The notes: generated from the sequence alone by a model not told the origin. A stretch of DNA of 64,000 nucleotides from UBA1672 sp050633325 (GCA_050633325.1 JBOEGH010000002.1:1-64000); one strand, 5' to 3'. Counted from the first letter of the stretch, positions 1 through 8,294 are shown. Numbers and translations are program-made.

Positions 1-19
1 GGGCTAGGCTTATCAAACT

Positions 20-211
20 TCATGACTTCACCCCCTTGCTTTGCTGGGCTAGAATATTCGCACAGCCATGCTCAAAGCATTGAGGGTTCTCACATGTTAC
101 CCATAGCTCACATTGCATCTGATCATCTGATGCTGGCGTTGATTGTGCTAAAACGGAATCACCAGCTGATTTCAGCGTAATATGGACGGAAATTGAATGT
201 ATATCTGACAT
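20..211 (-). CDS. Small cysteine-rich hypothetical protein
   Basis: A 63-residue protein of unknown function in the integrated element. I chose the ATG at 211 because AGGAG lies 7 bases upstream of it; an in-frame ATG at 268 (82 residues) has no ribosome-binding site and would place coding sequence in a strongly structured leader. Cysteines at 34, 40, 45 and 50 with a histidine at 48 could form a small metal-binding knuckle, but I recognise no family. No signal peptide or membrane segment is seen. The leader (212-280) can form a structure that buries the ribosome-binding site. Whether it is translated is uncertain. Confidence 0.4.
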   Translation of the reverse strand: MSDIHSISVHITLKSAGDSVLAQSTPASDDQMQCELWVTCENPQCFEHGCANILAQQSKGVKS

Positions 212-280
212 GGTAAATCTCCTAAATAGCGCCCGAATTTTGGGCGGAATATGCCTTTTAAAAGACATATCAGGAGATTT
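212..280 (-). promoter_or_regulatory. Candidate cis-regulatory leader hiding a ribosome-binding site
   Basis: Read on the minus strand, AAATCTCCT (272-280) is a perfect 9-base complement of AGGAGATTT (215-223), which contains the Shine-Dalgarno of the small ORF at 211. Between the arms sit two further hairpins: one at 249-270 (ATATG/CATAT arms continuing through a U-G wobble into CUU/AAG, loop UUAA) and one at 230-246 (CGCCC/GGGCG). Together they would fold as a three-way junction closed by the stem that masks the ribosome-binding site. The pairing is seen directly; a switch function is inferred. It could instead be a DNA operator. Confidence 0.45.
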
Positions 281-415
281 CTTCAGAGGGTGATTTGATA
301 GTACGTCATGTCAATTGGCTGTAAATGCTCTTTTCGACCTTAGTTAACTTCCTCACCCCATTATTCAAGGCTTGCTAAACTTGTTTACCCCAAAAGGATG
401 CTATTGGACGGCCAT

Positions 416-1210
416 ATGCCAAGAACATACAAATTGAAGAACCCGTATTACCGTAATGCTAGGATCAGCGTTGGTGACACCATCAAATTTGTACATATGT
501 TTATAAAAGGCATTAAGCCTTCTATTGCAGCGCAGGTAATTAACGTATCTGAGGTAACGGCTCAAAAGATATATAGAAAGCTCGATAGTTTGATTTGGGA
601 GTCAGAGTTTATGGTGGAATTTGCCATGGCTCTGGATAAATATGATCATGATCTATGGAAGTTATTTCATGGGTTAAGAACAAAGTTGTTTGGCTCTTAT
701 GGCATTGATCAAATTTTATGTTGTGCGCGTAATTGTGAAACCGACACGCCACCTCTCATCATTAGGGAAATGAGGCGCAGCGGTAAATATGATGAGCTGC
801 TAAAGAAAAGAACAGCGTGCAGAACATGCCAGATAAAAATATGTGGCAAGGAACCTGCCAAGGTAAGTGAGGCTGCTAAAAAAATACCGGAATATTTACG
901 CCTTGATATCTATTCAGGAGATTCTGGGGATCTGATGTCGCTATGGCTCGATGTACTGGATTACATGGCTGATTATAGGAGCATACCTGAAAGAGAAGCT
1001 CTTGCTTATATATTTCGCGGGATATACGCATCTATATTAATAAGAACCAGCTTCCCGATGATTGATTATCGTAACATGCTAATTAAATACGGTAATAACC
1101 CTAATGGCCAGTCCGTAGAGGAGGCGAAAGAAATAATGAAATATCAATCATCATTAGACGGAATATTGCTCGATCATTTACTTGGGTATCTTGAAGAAGA
1201 TCCTATTTAG
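416..1210 (+). CDS. HTH and cysteine-cluster protein of unknown function
   Basis: A 264-residue protein in the integrated element that I cannot assign. The start at 416 follows GGACGG by a few bases; an upstream ATG at 398 has its purine run directly against it. Roughly residues 18-50 look like a helix-turn-helix resembling the N-terminal part of ISXO2/IS1595-type transposases (an A-A-x(4)-V-S type helix pair), but no DDE catalytic part follows. The middle carries two cysteine groups (C-C-x(3)-C and C-x(2)-C-x(4)-C) that could bind zinc. The C-terminal third is helical and unrecognised. The gene converges with the integrase and overlaps its reconstructed end by 8 bases. It may be an element-encoded regulator. 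Confidence 0.55.
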   Translation: MPRTYKLKNPYYRNARISVGDTIKFVHMFIKGIKPSIAAQVINVSEVTAQKIYRKLDSLIWESEFMVEFAMALDKYDHDLWKLFHGLRTKLFGSYGIDQILCCARNCETDTPPLIIREMRRSGKYDELLKKRTACRTCQIKICGKEPAKVSEAAKKIPEYLRLDIYSGDSGDLMSLWLDVLDYMADYRSIPEREALAYIFRGIYASILIRTSFPMIDYRNMLIKYGNNPNGQSVEEAKEIMKYQSSLDGILLDHLLGYLEEDPI

Positions 1211-2463
1211 GTATTTCAAACGCGATTTTCTTCATCCATNNGACGGTCATATCTGTGCCCCATCAATGCTGCCTGCACCTTATCGGGTGGCTCTACGGCT
1301 GTCAGGCGATCTTCGAAACTATGGCGAAGGCTATATAGGCTGTGATCTTCACTTGGAAGTAGGCCGTTATTTCGCAAGTATTTATTCAAGTTTCCAGAGA
1401 GCTGATCCGGTTTACGGTAATATCGATCAAAGCCATTGGGTAAGTTTTTGAATGCATAAAGCGATGAACCTACCAATGGCATATAACGTTGACTGTAAGG
1501 TGTCTTTATTTCTTTATCTTTTTCCGCATGAATGTAAATATACGGTATATCTGTATCTAGTCTTATATCTCCAATTTTTGAGTTTAAACCAACTAATTCT
1601 GAAGGGCGCGCGCCCAAGTCCGCCATAGCAAATAGAAACAACTGACATTCTCGCTCCAGACCCTTTAGGTTGTTAATGTTCAACAGTTCATCATGAATGA
1701 AGCTTGTTTTAAATGGTCTTCGTTTACTTTTAATCTCTTTGAACCTAATACGGCTAAATAGCTCATCAACATTAATATTGAGGTTATGGTTATCTCTTGC
1801 AAAGAACAGAAGTGTTCGTAAATGGGTGAAATCCTTGTTTGGGGAATTAGGTGACAAATCTTCTGTTTCAACACGCTCATGCCACCACGACCGAAACGCA
1901 AGAATATCGTTTCTGGTTATTTTCTCAATCGACAAATCACCGCAGACTAATATGAAGTTGTTAACCGCCTTTAATTTCGGGTTTTTCCACTTTCTAAGCT
2001 GATCTTCACTTTTCCTAGTGTGGTTAGGCTTCTCAAACTCTATAAATGATTCTAATGCTTCACTAATTGGGAAAGATGGTTTTTCTTCACCACCTAGTAA
2101 GGCGCTGACGTTTTCTGGTGTTTCTGGAACCTCCGACTGCAAAACATCTAGCCGATTGATTATTTTTTCAAGGTCAGAATTTGCAAGCTCTGATACTGGT
2201 CTGTATGAAAAGTTGAATGTTTGAGCCGTACTAACTGCTTTATGATAGGAGTGATTTTTATCAATAGGTGTGTTTTCGGATAGTTTCATCCATAGTCTAT
2301 CCAGTTCTTCTCTTAATACGGACGCGCGCTGAATAGCAACAGATTCAGATGTTGTTTTTAAGCTTACTTGTATGACATCTTTTCCTTCGTAGTATTTTTT
2401 ATACCTTTTGGGTATGCGGCGTTTGAAGTGATACCATGATTTTATTTTTATAATATGTTTCAT
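1203..2463 (-). CDS. Tyrosine recombinase (integrase), interrupted by an assembly gap
   Basis: A phage/island-type site-specific recombinase of about 420 residues. The N-terminal part is the arm- and core-binding region common to alphaproteobacterial island integrases; the catalytic part shows the first arginine in the G-A-R-P-S-E-L motif, the second in L-R-H-S-F, and the late histidine in M-G-H-R-Y-D-R. Directly after that arginine come two undetermined bases (1240-1241) and the frame then ends in an unrelated short tail. In another frame after the Ns one reads W-M-K-K-I-A-F followed by a stop at 1203, which is the typical end of this family. The missing stretch should hold the catalytic tyrosine. 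The gene lies about 140 bases from the tRNA-Ser 3' end, its probable target. Confidence 0.8.
1240..1241. other. Undetermined bases marking a probable sequence gap
   Basis: Two N characters inside the integrase. The family needs roughly a dozen more codons here, including the catalytic tyrosine, and the reading frame changes across the Ns. This suggests a collapsed scaffold junction of unknown true length rather than two ambiguous bases. Confidence 0.7.
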
Positions 2464-2606
2464 GTGTGACGTTTTGTGTGAAAAATGTGTGATGTTTTAC
2501 AATAACAGAGTTAGGTAAATATTCAGTTTACGTCAATGAGTTATATTGAAAGCCAAGGCTACAAATAAGTTCGGGATACAGGTTTTTGACTTATATATTG
2601 GGAAAG

Positions 2607-2697
2607 TGGCGGAGAGACAGGGATTCGAACCCTGGATGGGCTATAAACCCATGCCGGTTTTCAAGACCGGTGCATTCAACCGCTCTGCCATCTCTCC
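2607..2697 (-). tRNA. tRNA-Ser (anticodon UGA)
   Basis: On the minus strand the 7-base acceptor arms GGAGAGA and TCTCTCC enclose a D arm with the usual G-C-x-G-A-G run, an anticodon arm CCGGT-CTTGAAA-ACCGG giving TGA, a long variable arm as expected for class II serine tRNAs, and a T arm with GGTTCGAATCC. The discriminator is G and a CCA end is encoded at 2607-2609. A TATGAT -10-like box lies about 12 bases upstream (2709-2714). The 3' half is the likely attachment site of the neighbouring integrase. Confidence 0.97.
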
Positions 2698-2751
2698 AGA
2701 TTTTCGCGATCATACATTCGAGGTTCATTTTTTAGCCATTTTTGTGTATGT

Positions 2752-3231
2752 ATGTCTAGTGTTAAATTAATTTTATTTAGGTTTTTTTCTGTAATGTTTG
2801 TTTCCCAACTTTTTATTGGTACGTTCTTAATCTGTGTAACTGTTGTTATACATGCAGTTTTCTTGGATAAGCTGATTACTTGGTTGGATAGATCCCGTAA
2901 TCGTGCAAGTTTGGTTTTTAGGCGTTATTGGAAAGTACCTCTGCTTGTTATCGTGGTGTTGGGGACTTTTATTGCTCATATCGTTGAAATATGGGTTTGG
3001 GCAATGTTTTATTTATATGTTGATGCATTGCCCAGCTTGGAAGAGGCATTGTATTTCTCTACAACAACATTCACTACGGTAGGTTATGGTGATATATTTC
3101 TGGGCAAGGATTGGAGACTTGTGAGTTCTTTTCAATCTGCTAATGGTTTTATCTTGTTTGGTTGGAGCACAGCCTTTATCTTTGAGGTCATGTCCAAATT
3201 ATACGAGAATGATTCCCGCGATGAAAATTAA
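2752..3231 (+). CDS. Potassium-channel-like membrane protein (pore domain)
   Basis: A 159-residue inner-membrane protein with three hydrophobic segments (about residues 12-38, 62-88 and 128-147). Between the last two lies a K+ selectivity filter, T-V-G-Y-G-D, at residues 109-114, preceded by the usual S-T-T-T-F pore helix end. This is the two-helix pore module of the Ion_trans_2 family with one extra N-terminal helix. No RCK/TrkA-N regulatory domain follows, so gating is unknown. The start is uncertain: an in-frame ATG at 2794 is also possible and no strong ribosome-binding site decides. It overlaps the following transglycosylase start by 11 bases, suggesting co-transcription. Confidence 0.8.
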   Translation: MSSVKLILFRFFSVMFVSQLFIGTFLICVTVVIHAVFLDKLITWLDRSRNRASLVFRRYWKVPLLVIVVLGTFIAHIVEIWVWAMFYLYVDALPSLEEALYFSTTTFTTVGYGDIFLGKDWRLVSSFQSANGFILFGWSTAFIFEVMSKLYENDSRDEN

Positions 3232-4192
3232 ATTACAAGTTCTGGCAATGACAGCCACCATGATGTTAACACCTGTTATGGCGCAGGCAGATGATAAATT
3301 TGATGATTGGGTCGTAAATTTTAAAAAAGAGGCTGCAAGCAAGGGTATTTCCGCAGATACAGTAAATAAAGCAATGTCGGGGGTAAAACCGATACCGCGT
3401 ATAATTGAGCTGGATCGTAAACAGCCGGAAGGGACGATGACTTTTGCCAAATATCAAAAGCGTGTAATTAATGACGCTCGTATTGCACAAGGCAGAAGGT
3501 TGTATAAAGAACATCGTGAATTGCTGGATGCTACGGCTAAAAAATATGGCGTACCTGCACAATATATCGTGGCTCTTTGGGGGATTGAGACCAGCTACGG
3601 TAATAATACCGGTGGGTTTAGTGTGGTGTCTGCTCTATCTACTTTGGCTTATGACGGTAGACGCAGCAGTTATTTCCGTAAAGAGCTTATAAATGCGTTA
3701 AAAATTATTGATGCTGGCCATATATCACACAGTGAAATGAAGGGCTCATGGGCAGGAGCGATGGGGCAGAACCAATTTATGCCTTCAAGCTTTCACGCAT
3801 ATGCTGTTGATGGAAATGATGACGGCAAGCGTAATATATGGACAAGTCTTCCTGATGTTTTTGCATCTACTGCTAATTATCTTAGTCAAAGTGGATGGAA
3901 AGAAGATCAGCGATGGGGGCGTCGCGTACGAGTTCCGGCTAATTTCAAGAAAAACATGATTGGACTAAAAGTTAAGCATGACCTTAAAACATGGAAAAAC
4001 TTAGGTGTTACTTTGCCGGGAGGTCAAGATATACCGGTTGTTGATGGTATGGTCGCTTCCATAGTTGCACCTGATGGTGTTAAAGGTCCTACTTACTTGG
4101 TCTATAAAAATTACCGTGTGATCATGAAATGGAACAGGTCTACATATTTTGCCACCTCTGTTGGCTTGTTGGCCGATCAAATAGCCCAATAG
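3221..4192 (+). CDS. Lytic murein transglycosylase, MltB family
   Basis: A 323-residue periplasmic enzyme that cleaves the MurNAc-GlcNAc bond of peptidoglycan forming 1,6-anhydro ends. A Sec signal peptide ends at A-Q-A (residue 23), which is why I start at 3221 rather than at an upstream in-frame start at 3143 that lies in the channel gene. The catalytic glutamate is E123 in W-G-I-E, followed by the family hallmark G-S-W-A-G-A-M-G-Q around residues 175-183 and the D-x-D-x-D-G-like loop near 198-203. No C-terminal peptidoglycan-binding domain is present. It heads a run of cell-wall genes (RlpA, D,D-carboxypeptidase). Confidence 0.92.
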   Translation: MKIKLQVLAMTATMMLTPVMAQADDKFDDWVVNFKKEAASKGISADTVNKAMSGVKPIPRIIELDRKQPEGTMTFAKYQKRVINDARIAQGRRLYKEHRELLDATAKKYGVPAQYIVALWGIETSYGNNTGGFSVVSALSTLAYDGRRSSYFRKELINALKIIDAGHISHSEMKGSWAGAMGQNQFMPSSFHAYAVDGNDDGKRNIWTSLPDVFASTANYLSQSGWKEDQRWGRRVRVPANFKKNMIGLKVKHDLKTWKNLGVTLPGGQDIPVVDGMVASIVAPDGVKGPTYLVYKNYRVIMKWNRSTYFATSVGLLADQIAQ

Positions 4193-4206
4193 TCGGAGAG
4201 AAATAA

Positions 4207-5175
4207 ATGATCGCATTTAAATATAATAATTCTGTTCGTGTTATTGCTGTATCTGCATGTATATTGGCTTCTTTTTCTGTTGTTACGGGGTGTTCAAGAA
4301 TTGAGCTAGCGTCACATTTCGGGAAAAAGCTTGCCGGAACTACCGCTAAAAGTAAGGGGCATTATAAGGTTGGGTCACCATATACTATAAAGGGAAAGCG
4401 TTACTATCCAGCAGTGGATTATAATTATAATAGAACTGGCGTTGCATCATGGTATGGGCCGAACTTTCACGGTAAGCAAACTGCAAATGGTGAGATATTC
4501 TATCAAAATGAATTAACTGCCGCGCATAAGACGTTACCTCTTCCTAGTATTGTTCGAGTAACTAATTTAGAAAACGGTAAGTCACTGATAGTTCGTGTTA
4601 ATGACCGTGGCCCATATGCTCATAGCAGAATTATAGATATGTCTAAACGCTCTGCTGAGCTTTTGGGCTTTAGAAAGCAGGGGGTGGCAAAAGTTCGCGT
4701 TACGGTATTGGAAGCGGAAAGCCGTATGGTGGCAGAGGCCGCACGTAATGGTCAAGATACCAGGGGTATGGAAATACCTATGAACAAATCAGGCTATAAA
4801 ACTCCAGAAATTGTTGAACAAAAACAACCGCATCCGCCACAACCGGTTGAACGAGAGGTCTTAACATCTGCAAATCACGCAATGCCGGGACATGTAAAGA
4901 ACGGTGTGTTTTACCCTGATCCTATGGTGGCACAATCGCCAATTAAAAAACATCGAATTTTTGTTCAAATGGGATCTTTTACTTCACGTGAAACAGCGAT
5001 GAAATATGCAAGCTCATTGGGGCAGTATGGGCGCGCGCAGGTTCATACTATTACTGTAGACGGGGCTAAATATTACCGCGTTCGCTTGCCTAATAATAGC
5101 ATTCCCGAAGCAGATGCATTGGTAGAGCGTGCGAGCGCAAACGGCCATAAAGCAGCAATGATTGTAGTAGACTAG
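4207..5175 (+). CDS. rlpA: Septal-ring lytic transglycosylase RlpA-like lipoprotein
   Basis: A 322-residue lipoprotein: lipobox V-T-G-C puts the lipidated cysteine at residue 29. A double-psi beta-barrel domain follows (about 78-172) with E96, H107 and D133 spaced exactly like the catalytic E120/H131/D157 of Pseudomonas RlpA, so transglycosylase activity on denuded glycan strands is likely. The C-terminal 75 residues are a SPOR domain, which targets proteins to stem-peptide-free peptidoglycan at the division septum. A GGAGAG ribosome-binding site precedes the ATG. It sits 14 bases after the MltB-type enzyme and upstream of a D,D-carboxypeptidase. Confidence 0.95.
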   Translation: MIAFKYNNSVRVIAVSACILASFSVVTGCSRIELASHFGKKLAGTTAKSKGHYKVGSPYTIKGKRYYPAVDYNYNRTGVASWYGPNFHGKQTANGEIFYQNELTAAHKTLPLPSIVRVTNLENGKSLIVRVNDRGPYAHSRIIDMSKRSAELLGFRKQGVAKVRVTVLEAESRMVAEAARNGQDTRGMEIPMNKSGYKTPEIVEQKQPHPPQPVEREVLTSANHAMPGHVKNGVFYPDPMVAQSPIKKHRIFVQMGSFTSRETAMKYASSLGQYGRAQVHTITVDGAKYYRVRLPNNSIPEADALVERASANGHKAAMIVVD

Positions 5176-5254
5176 ATAATATCTATTAATTTATAGATTA
5201 ATAACGTATCTCGTGCTTGAATAAAGCAATGTAAAAAATATAGGGCATGTAACC

Positions 5255-6400
5255 ATGAAAAATAGATTCTCTTTGATCTTTGCAATGTTACTTTTTGTGG
5301 CTTGTGCCAATCCTTCTGCATCGTTTGCCGTCACAACGAAAGCAAAGCAAGCAATAGTAATTGATTATAATTCAGGCACGGTGTTGTTTGAAAAAGATGC
5401 TGATATGCGGATGCCAACGTCATCAATGAGTAAAGTCATGACGATGTATATGGTGTTTGAGGCATTGAAAAAGGGCACATTATCACTTGATGATACTTTT
5501 CCTGTAAGTGAAAAGGCGTGGAGGAAAAAAGGATCTAAAATGTTTGTTCCTGTTGGCAAGCAGGTGAAGATAGAGGACTTAATTCGTGGTGTAATTGTGC
5601 AATCGGGTAATGATGCTACAATTGTTTTGGCCGAAGGACTAGCAGGTGATGAGGATTCTTTTGCTGCTGCGCTTAATCGCAAAGCCAGAGACTTAGGGAT
5701 GAAGAACTCCCACTTTATGAATGCAAGTGGCTGGCCTGATCCTGACCATTATTCAACGGCAAGAGATCTTTCAATTCTTGCGCGCGCGGTTATTAATGAT
5801 TTTCCTGAATATTACTCGTACTACAAGGAAGAGGAATTTACCTATAGCAAGATAAAACAAGGAAACCGTAATCCGTTGTTATATCGCAATATTGGCGCAG
5901 ACGGTCTTAAAACCGGACATACAGATGTCGGTGGCTATGGTCTTATTGGGACAGGTGTAAAGGATGGTAGACGTGTAGTAATTGTTGTTAATGGCCTGGA
6001 AAGCAGTAAAGATAGAGCAGATGAGGCGACAAAACTGCTTGCTTGGGGGCTTAACGGGTTTCGTGATCTGACCTTATTTGACGATCAAAATGATTTGGGG
6101 CGTGCTGATGTGTATCTTGGTATGAATACAACGGTTGGTTTGCGCGCTGCTAAGACTTTAAACCTTGTTGTACCAAAGTTATTTGAAAATGACCTTGATG
6201 TTAAAATAACTTATAAATCACCACTGAAAGCACCAATAAAAAAAGGGCAAGAAGTTGGAACTGTTACAATCTCTATTCCAAAGGGTAAGGTGGTTGATAT
6301 ACCTTTGATTACAAGTGAATCCGTTGATGGCCTCGGTACTTTTGCAAAAGTTATATCTAAAGCCAGATTGTTAACAACGGGTCAGGGGTATTTCGATTGA
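5255..6400 (+). CDS. dacA: D-alanyl-D-alanine carboxypeptidase (PBP5/6 type)
   Basis: A 381-residue periplasmic penicillin-binding protein that trims the terminal D-Ala of peptidoglycan pentapeptides. The catalytic triad motifs are all visible: S-M-S-K (S57-K60), S-G-N (117-119) and K-T-G (219-221). An N-terminal signal peptide of about 25 residues precedes them, and a C-terminal PBP5-like beta domain (about 275-370) follows. A cysteine at 17 within the signal sequence is a weak lipobox candidate (F-V-A-C), so lipid anchoring is possible but not favoured. The stop codon overlaps the start of tmk in TGATG, implying translational coupling. Confidence 0.95.
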   Translation: MKNRFSLIFAMLLFVACANPSASFAVTTKAKQAIVIDYNSGTVLFEKDADMRMPTSSMSKVMTMYMVFEALKKGTLSLDDTFPVSEKAWRKKGSKMFVPVGKQVKIEDLIRGVIVQSGNDATIVLAEGLAGDEDSFAAALNRKARDLGMKNSHFMNASGWPDPDHYSTARDLSILARAVINDFPEYYSYYKEEEFTYSKIKQGNRNPLLYRNIGADGLKTGHTDVGGYGLIGTGVKDGRRVVIVVNGLESSKDRADEATKLLAWGLNGFRDLTLFDDQNDLGRADVYLGMNTTVGLRAAKTLNLVVPKLFENDLDVKITYKSPLKAPIKKGQEVGTVTISIPKGKVVDIPLITSESVDGLGTFAKVISKARLLTTGQGYFD

Positions 6401-7080
6401 TGAGTAATACAAAATTACCTAAATCTATGGATAGAGGGTTCTTTATATCCTTGGAAGGCGGTGAAGGTTCTGGCAAAACGACGCAGATTAACAGGCTGGT
6501 TAAAACATTATCCGAAAAAGGTTACGAGGTTGTGATAACTCGTGAGCCTGGTGGCACACCAGAATCTGAGAGTATACGTGATTTGTTGGTACAACGCGGT
6601 GGCGGTGATTGGAACGCAATGTCAGAAATATTGCTGTTGTTCGCCGCGAGGTCAATGCATATAGAAAAATTCATAGAGCCAGCACTCAATGATGGTAAAA
6701 TCGTAATATGTGATCGTTTCACTGATTCTACTGTTGCATACCAAGGCAATGGTCGTGGTTCCAATATTGATACAATTAAGGAAGTAGAGCGCATATCTAT
6801 AAACGGTTTTAAACCTGATCTGACATTTATTTTGGATATTGATGTGCGAACAGGCCTTGAACGTTCAAATGCACGATTATCCGCAGACGATGCAGGTGAT
6901 AATACAGAAGACAGGTTTGAGCGTTTGGATATAGATTTTCACGAACGTTTACGTGAAGGCTTTCTAAGCATCGCTCGTAAAGATGAGGGTAGGTGCTATA
7001 TTTTGAACGCGGCTCAATCTATTGATCATTTATCTGATGAGATCAAAAATATTACTTTGGCTAAGTTACAGGGTGAGTAG
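6400..7080 (+). CDS. tmk: Thymidylate kinase
   Basis: Phosphorylates dTMP to dTDP with ATP. The 226-residue protein has the P-loop G-G-E-G-S-G-K-T (20-27), the T-R-E-P-G-G-T nucleotide-binding segment and the D-R-F/Y-type motif (D-R-F-T-D-S-T). I chose the ATG at 6400, which overlaps the dacA stop, over a TTG one codon upstream. The protein has about ten extra N-terminal residues compared with the usual 210. It is followed 9 bases later by holB, the common alphaproteobacterial dacA-tmk-holB order. Confidence 0.96.
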   Translation: MSNTKLPKSMDRGFFISLEGGEGSGKTTQINRLVKTLSEKGYEVVITREPGGTPESESIRDLLVQRGGGDWNAMSEILLLFAARSMHIEKFIEPALNDGKIVICDRFTDSTVAYQGNGRGSNIDTIKEVERISINGFKPDLTFILDIDVRTGLERSNARLSADDAGDNTEDRFERLDIDFHERLREGFLSIARKDEGRCYILNAAQSIDHLSDEIKNITLAKLQGE

Positions 7081-7089
7081 AGATATTAT

Positions 7090-8268
7090 ATGAGCCTGTT
7101 TGACGATGACGATATAATATATGATGACGATATTGGTGATGACACGGATATCGATGGCTTTCCAGATGTTAACGAATCTGAAAAACTAACTGATCCGCAA
7201 TCAATGTCTTTTTGCCTTGGTCATAATGATCAGGAGAAGATGTTTATTGAGTTATTCGAAAAGGACAGCATGCCACATGCCATGATCTTTGCAGGGGCGC
7301 AGGGGATTGGTAAAAGTACAATGGCATTTCGACTTGCCAGATTTCTTTTGAAAAACGGAAATAAAGATCAAAACCAAGACAGTCTATTCGGCGGTGATGA
7401 TGTCGCGCATGATATATCTTCTTTAGACGTTCCTTCAGACGATCCGGTGTTTTCGAGAATTGCATCAGGTGGTCATGCTGATTTTTTATATATTGCACGT
7501 AATTACGATGCATCTAAAGGAAAATGGGATGCAAATTTAAAGGTAGAAGCCCTACGAAAGATAGAGCCTTTTTTGCGCAAAACTTCATCAGAGGGGGGAT
7601 GGCGCATAGTCATAGTCGATGATGCTGATACCATGAACCGTAATGCGCAGAATGCGATTTTAAAGATATTAGAAGAACCACCCGCAAATGTTTTGATAAT
7701 ATTAATAACGCACAGGCCCGGGATGCTTATTCCTACAATACGATCTCGTACACGTTTTGTGCAATTCTCTCCACTATCATCTGAAATATTGCTGGATCTA
7801 TTACATAAGCAATCTGATCACCCTGTGCCTTCTTTGGATCAGATGGATATATTGTCCTCTATCTCTGAGGGTAGCATAGGTAAAGCAATCAATTTCATAG
7901 ATGGTGGGGGATTTGATACTCTGATTCAAATATTCGATCTTTTAGATGAATATCCAAATTGGAACTGGGTTAAAATTCATCAATTTTCATCATCTATATC
8001 TTCACCGGCGCAAGATAAAGAATACCGTATGTTTGTAGAGCTTTTAAAATGGTTGTTCCGTCAGATGTTGTCTTCAAAAGCGCGCGGTGGTCAAGACTTA
8101 CCAACGTTCTTACAGCGTGATTCATTGATGAACATTATGTCTGAAATGTCTCTGGAAAGCCTTATATCTATAACGGATGGTTTAAAACATCACTTTGATA
8201 GAGTAGAGTTTTCTAATCTTGATCGGCGAGACGCTGTACGCGGGTGCTTTCTTGTGATAAGTCAGTAG
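7090..8268 (+). CDS. holB: DNA polymerase III subunit delta'
   Basis: Clamp-loader subunit of the replicative polymerase. Of 392 residues, the AAA+ core starts near residue 45, with a P-loop G-A-Q-G-I-G-K-S at 69-76, a D-D-A-D Walker B-like segment and the E-E-P-P-A-N sensor-1 region typical of HolB/DnaX. The first 33 residues are a highly acidic, aspartate-rich extension not needed for the fold. The position between tmk and metG supports the assignment. Confidence 0.92.
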   Translation: MSLFDDDDIIYDDDIGDDTDIDGFPDVNESEKLTDPQSMSFCLGHNDQEKMFIELFEKDSMPHAMIFAGAQGIGKSTMAFRLARFLLKNGNKDQNQDSLFGGDDVAHDISSLDVPSDDPVFSRIASGGHADFLYIARNYDASKGKWDANLKVEALRKIEPFLRKTSSEGGWRIVIVDDADTMNRNAQNAILKILEEPPANVLIILITHRPGMLIPTIRSRTRFVQFSPLSSEILLDLLHKQSDHPVPSLDQMDILSSISEGSIGKAINFIDGGGFDTLIQIFDLLDEYPNWNWVKIHQFSSSISSPAQDKEYRMFVELLKWLFRQMLSSKARGGQDLPTFLQRDSLMNIMSEMSLESLISITDGLKHHFDRVEFSNLDRRDAVRGCFLVISQ

Positions 8269-8294
8269 CTGTTATTTCAATAGGAGAGTAAGCT

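Larger units (their letters stand above)
1..2606. mobile_element. Right-hand end of an integrated genetic element at tRNA-Ser
   Basis: A tyrosine recombinase gene reads away from the 3' end of a tRNA-Ser gene, the usual layout of a genomic island or prophage inserted at a tRNA 3' end. Left of it are only unrecognised genes; right of the tRNA begin ordinary housekeeping genes. The CCA end of the tRNA at 2607 is the natural boundary. The other att copy is not in this window, so the element extends beyond base 1 and its size and nature (phage or island) cannot be told. The boundary is inferred from layout, not from a seen direct repeat. Confidence 0.6.

Noticed and set aside
211..268. Longer start (ATG at 268) for the small cysteine-rich ORF
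   Set aside because: No ribosome-binding site precedes it, whereas ATG 211 has AGGAG at ideal distance.
1182..1451. Plus-strand frame of 89 codons across the N bases
   Set aside because: It is antisense to the integrase C-terminal coding region and depends on the undetermined bases.
5184..5203. TATTAAT/ATTAATA inverted repeat between rlpA and dacA
   Set aside because: Pure A/T arms in an AT-rich gap are expected by chance and no T run follows.
5255..5330. Lipobox in the D,D-carboxypeptidase signal peptide (cysteine 17)
   Set aside because: The -3 position is phenylalanine rather than leucine and PBP5-type enzymes are normally anchored by a C-terminal helix or are soluble; too weak to call a lipoprotein.
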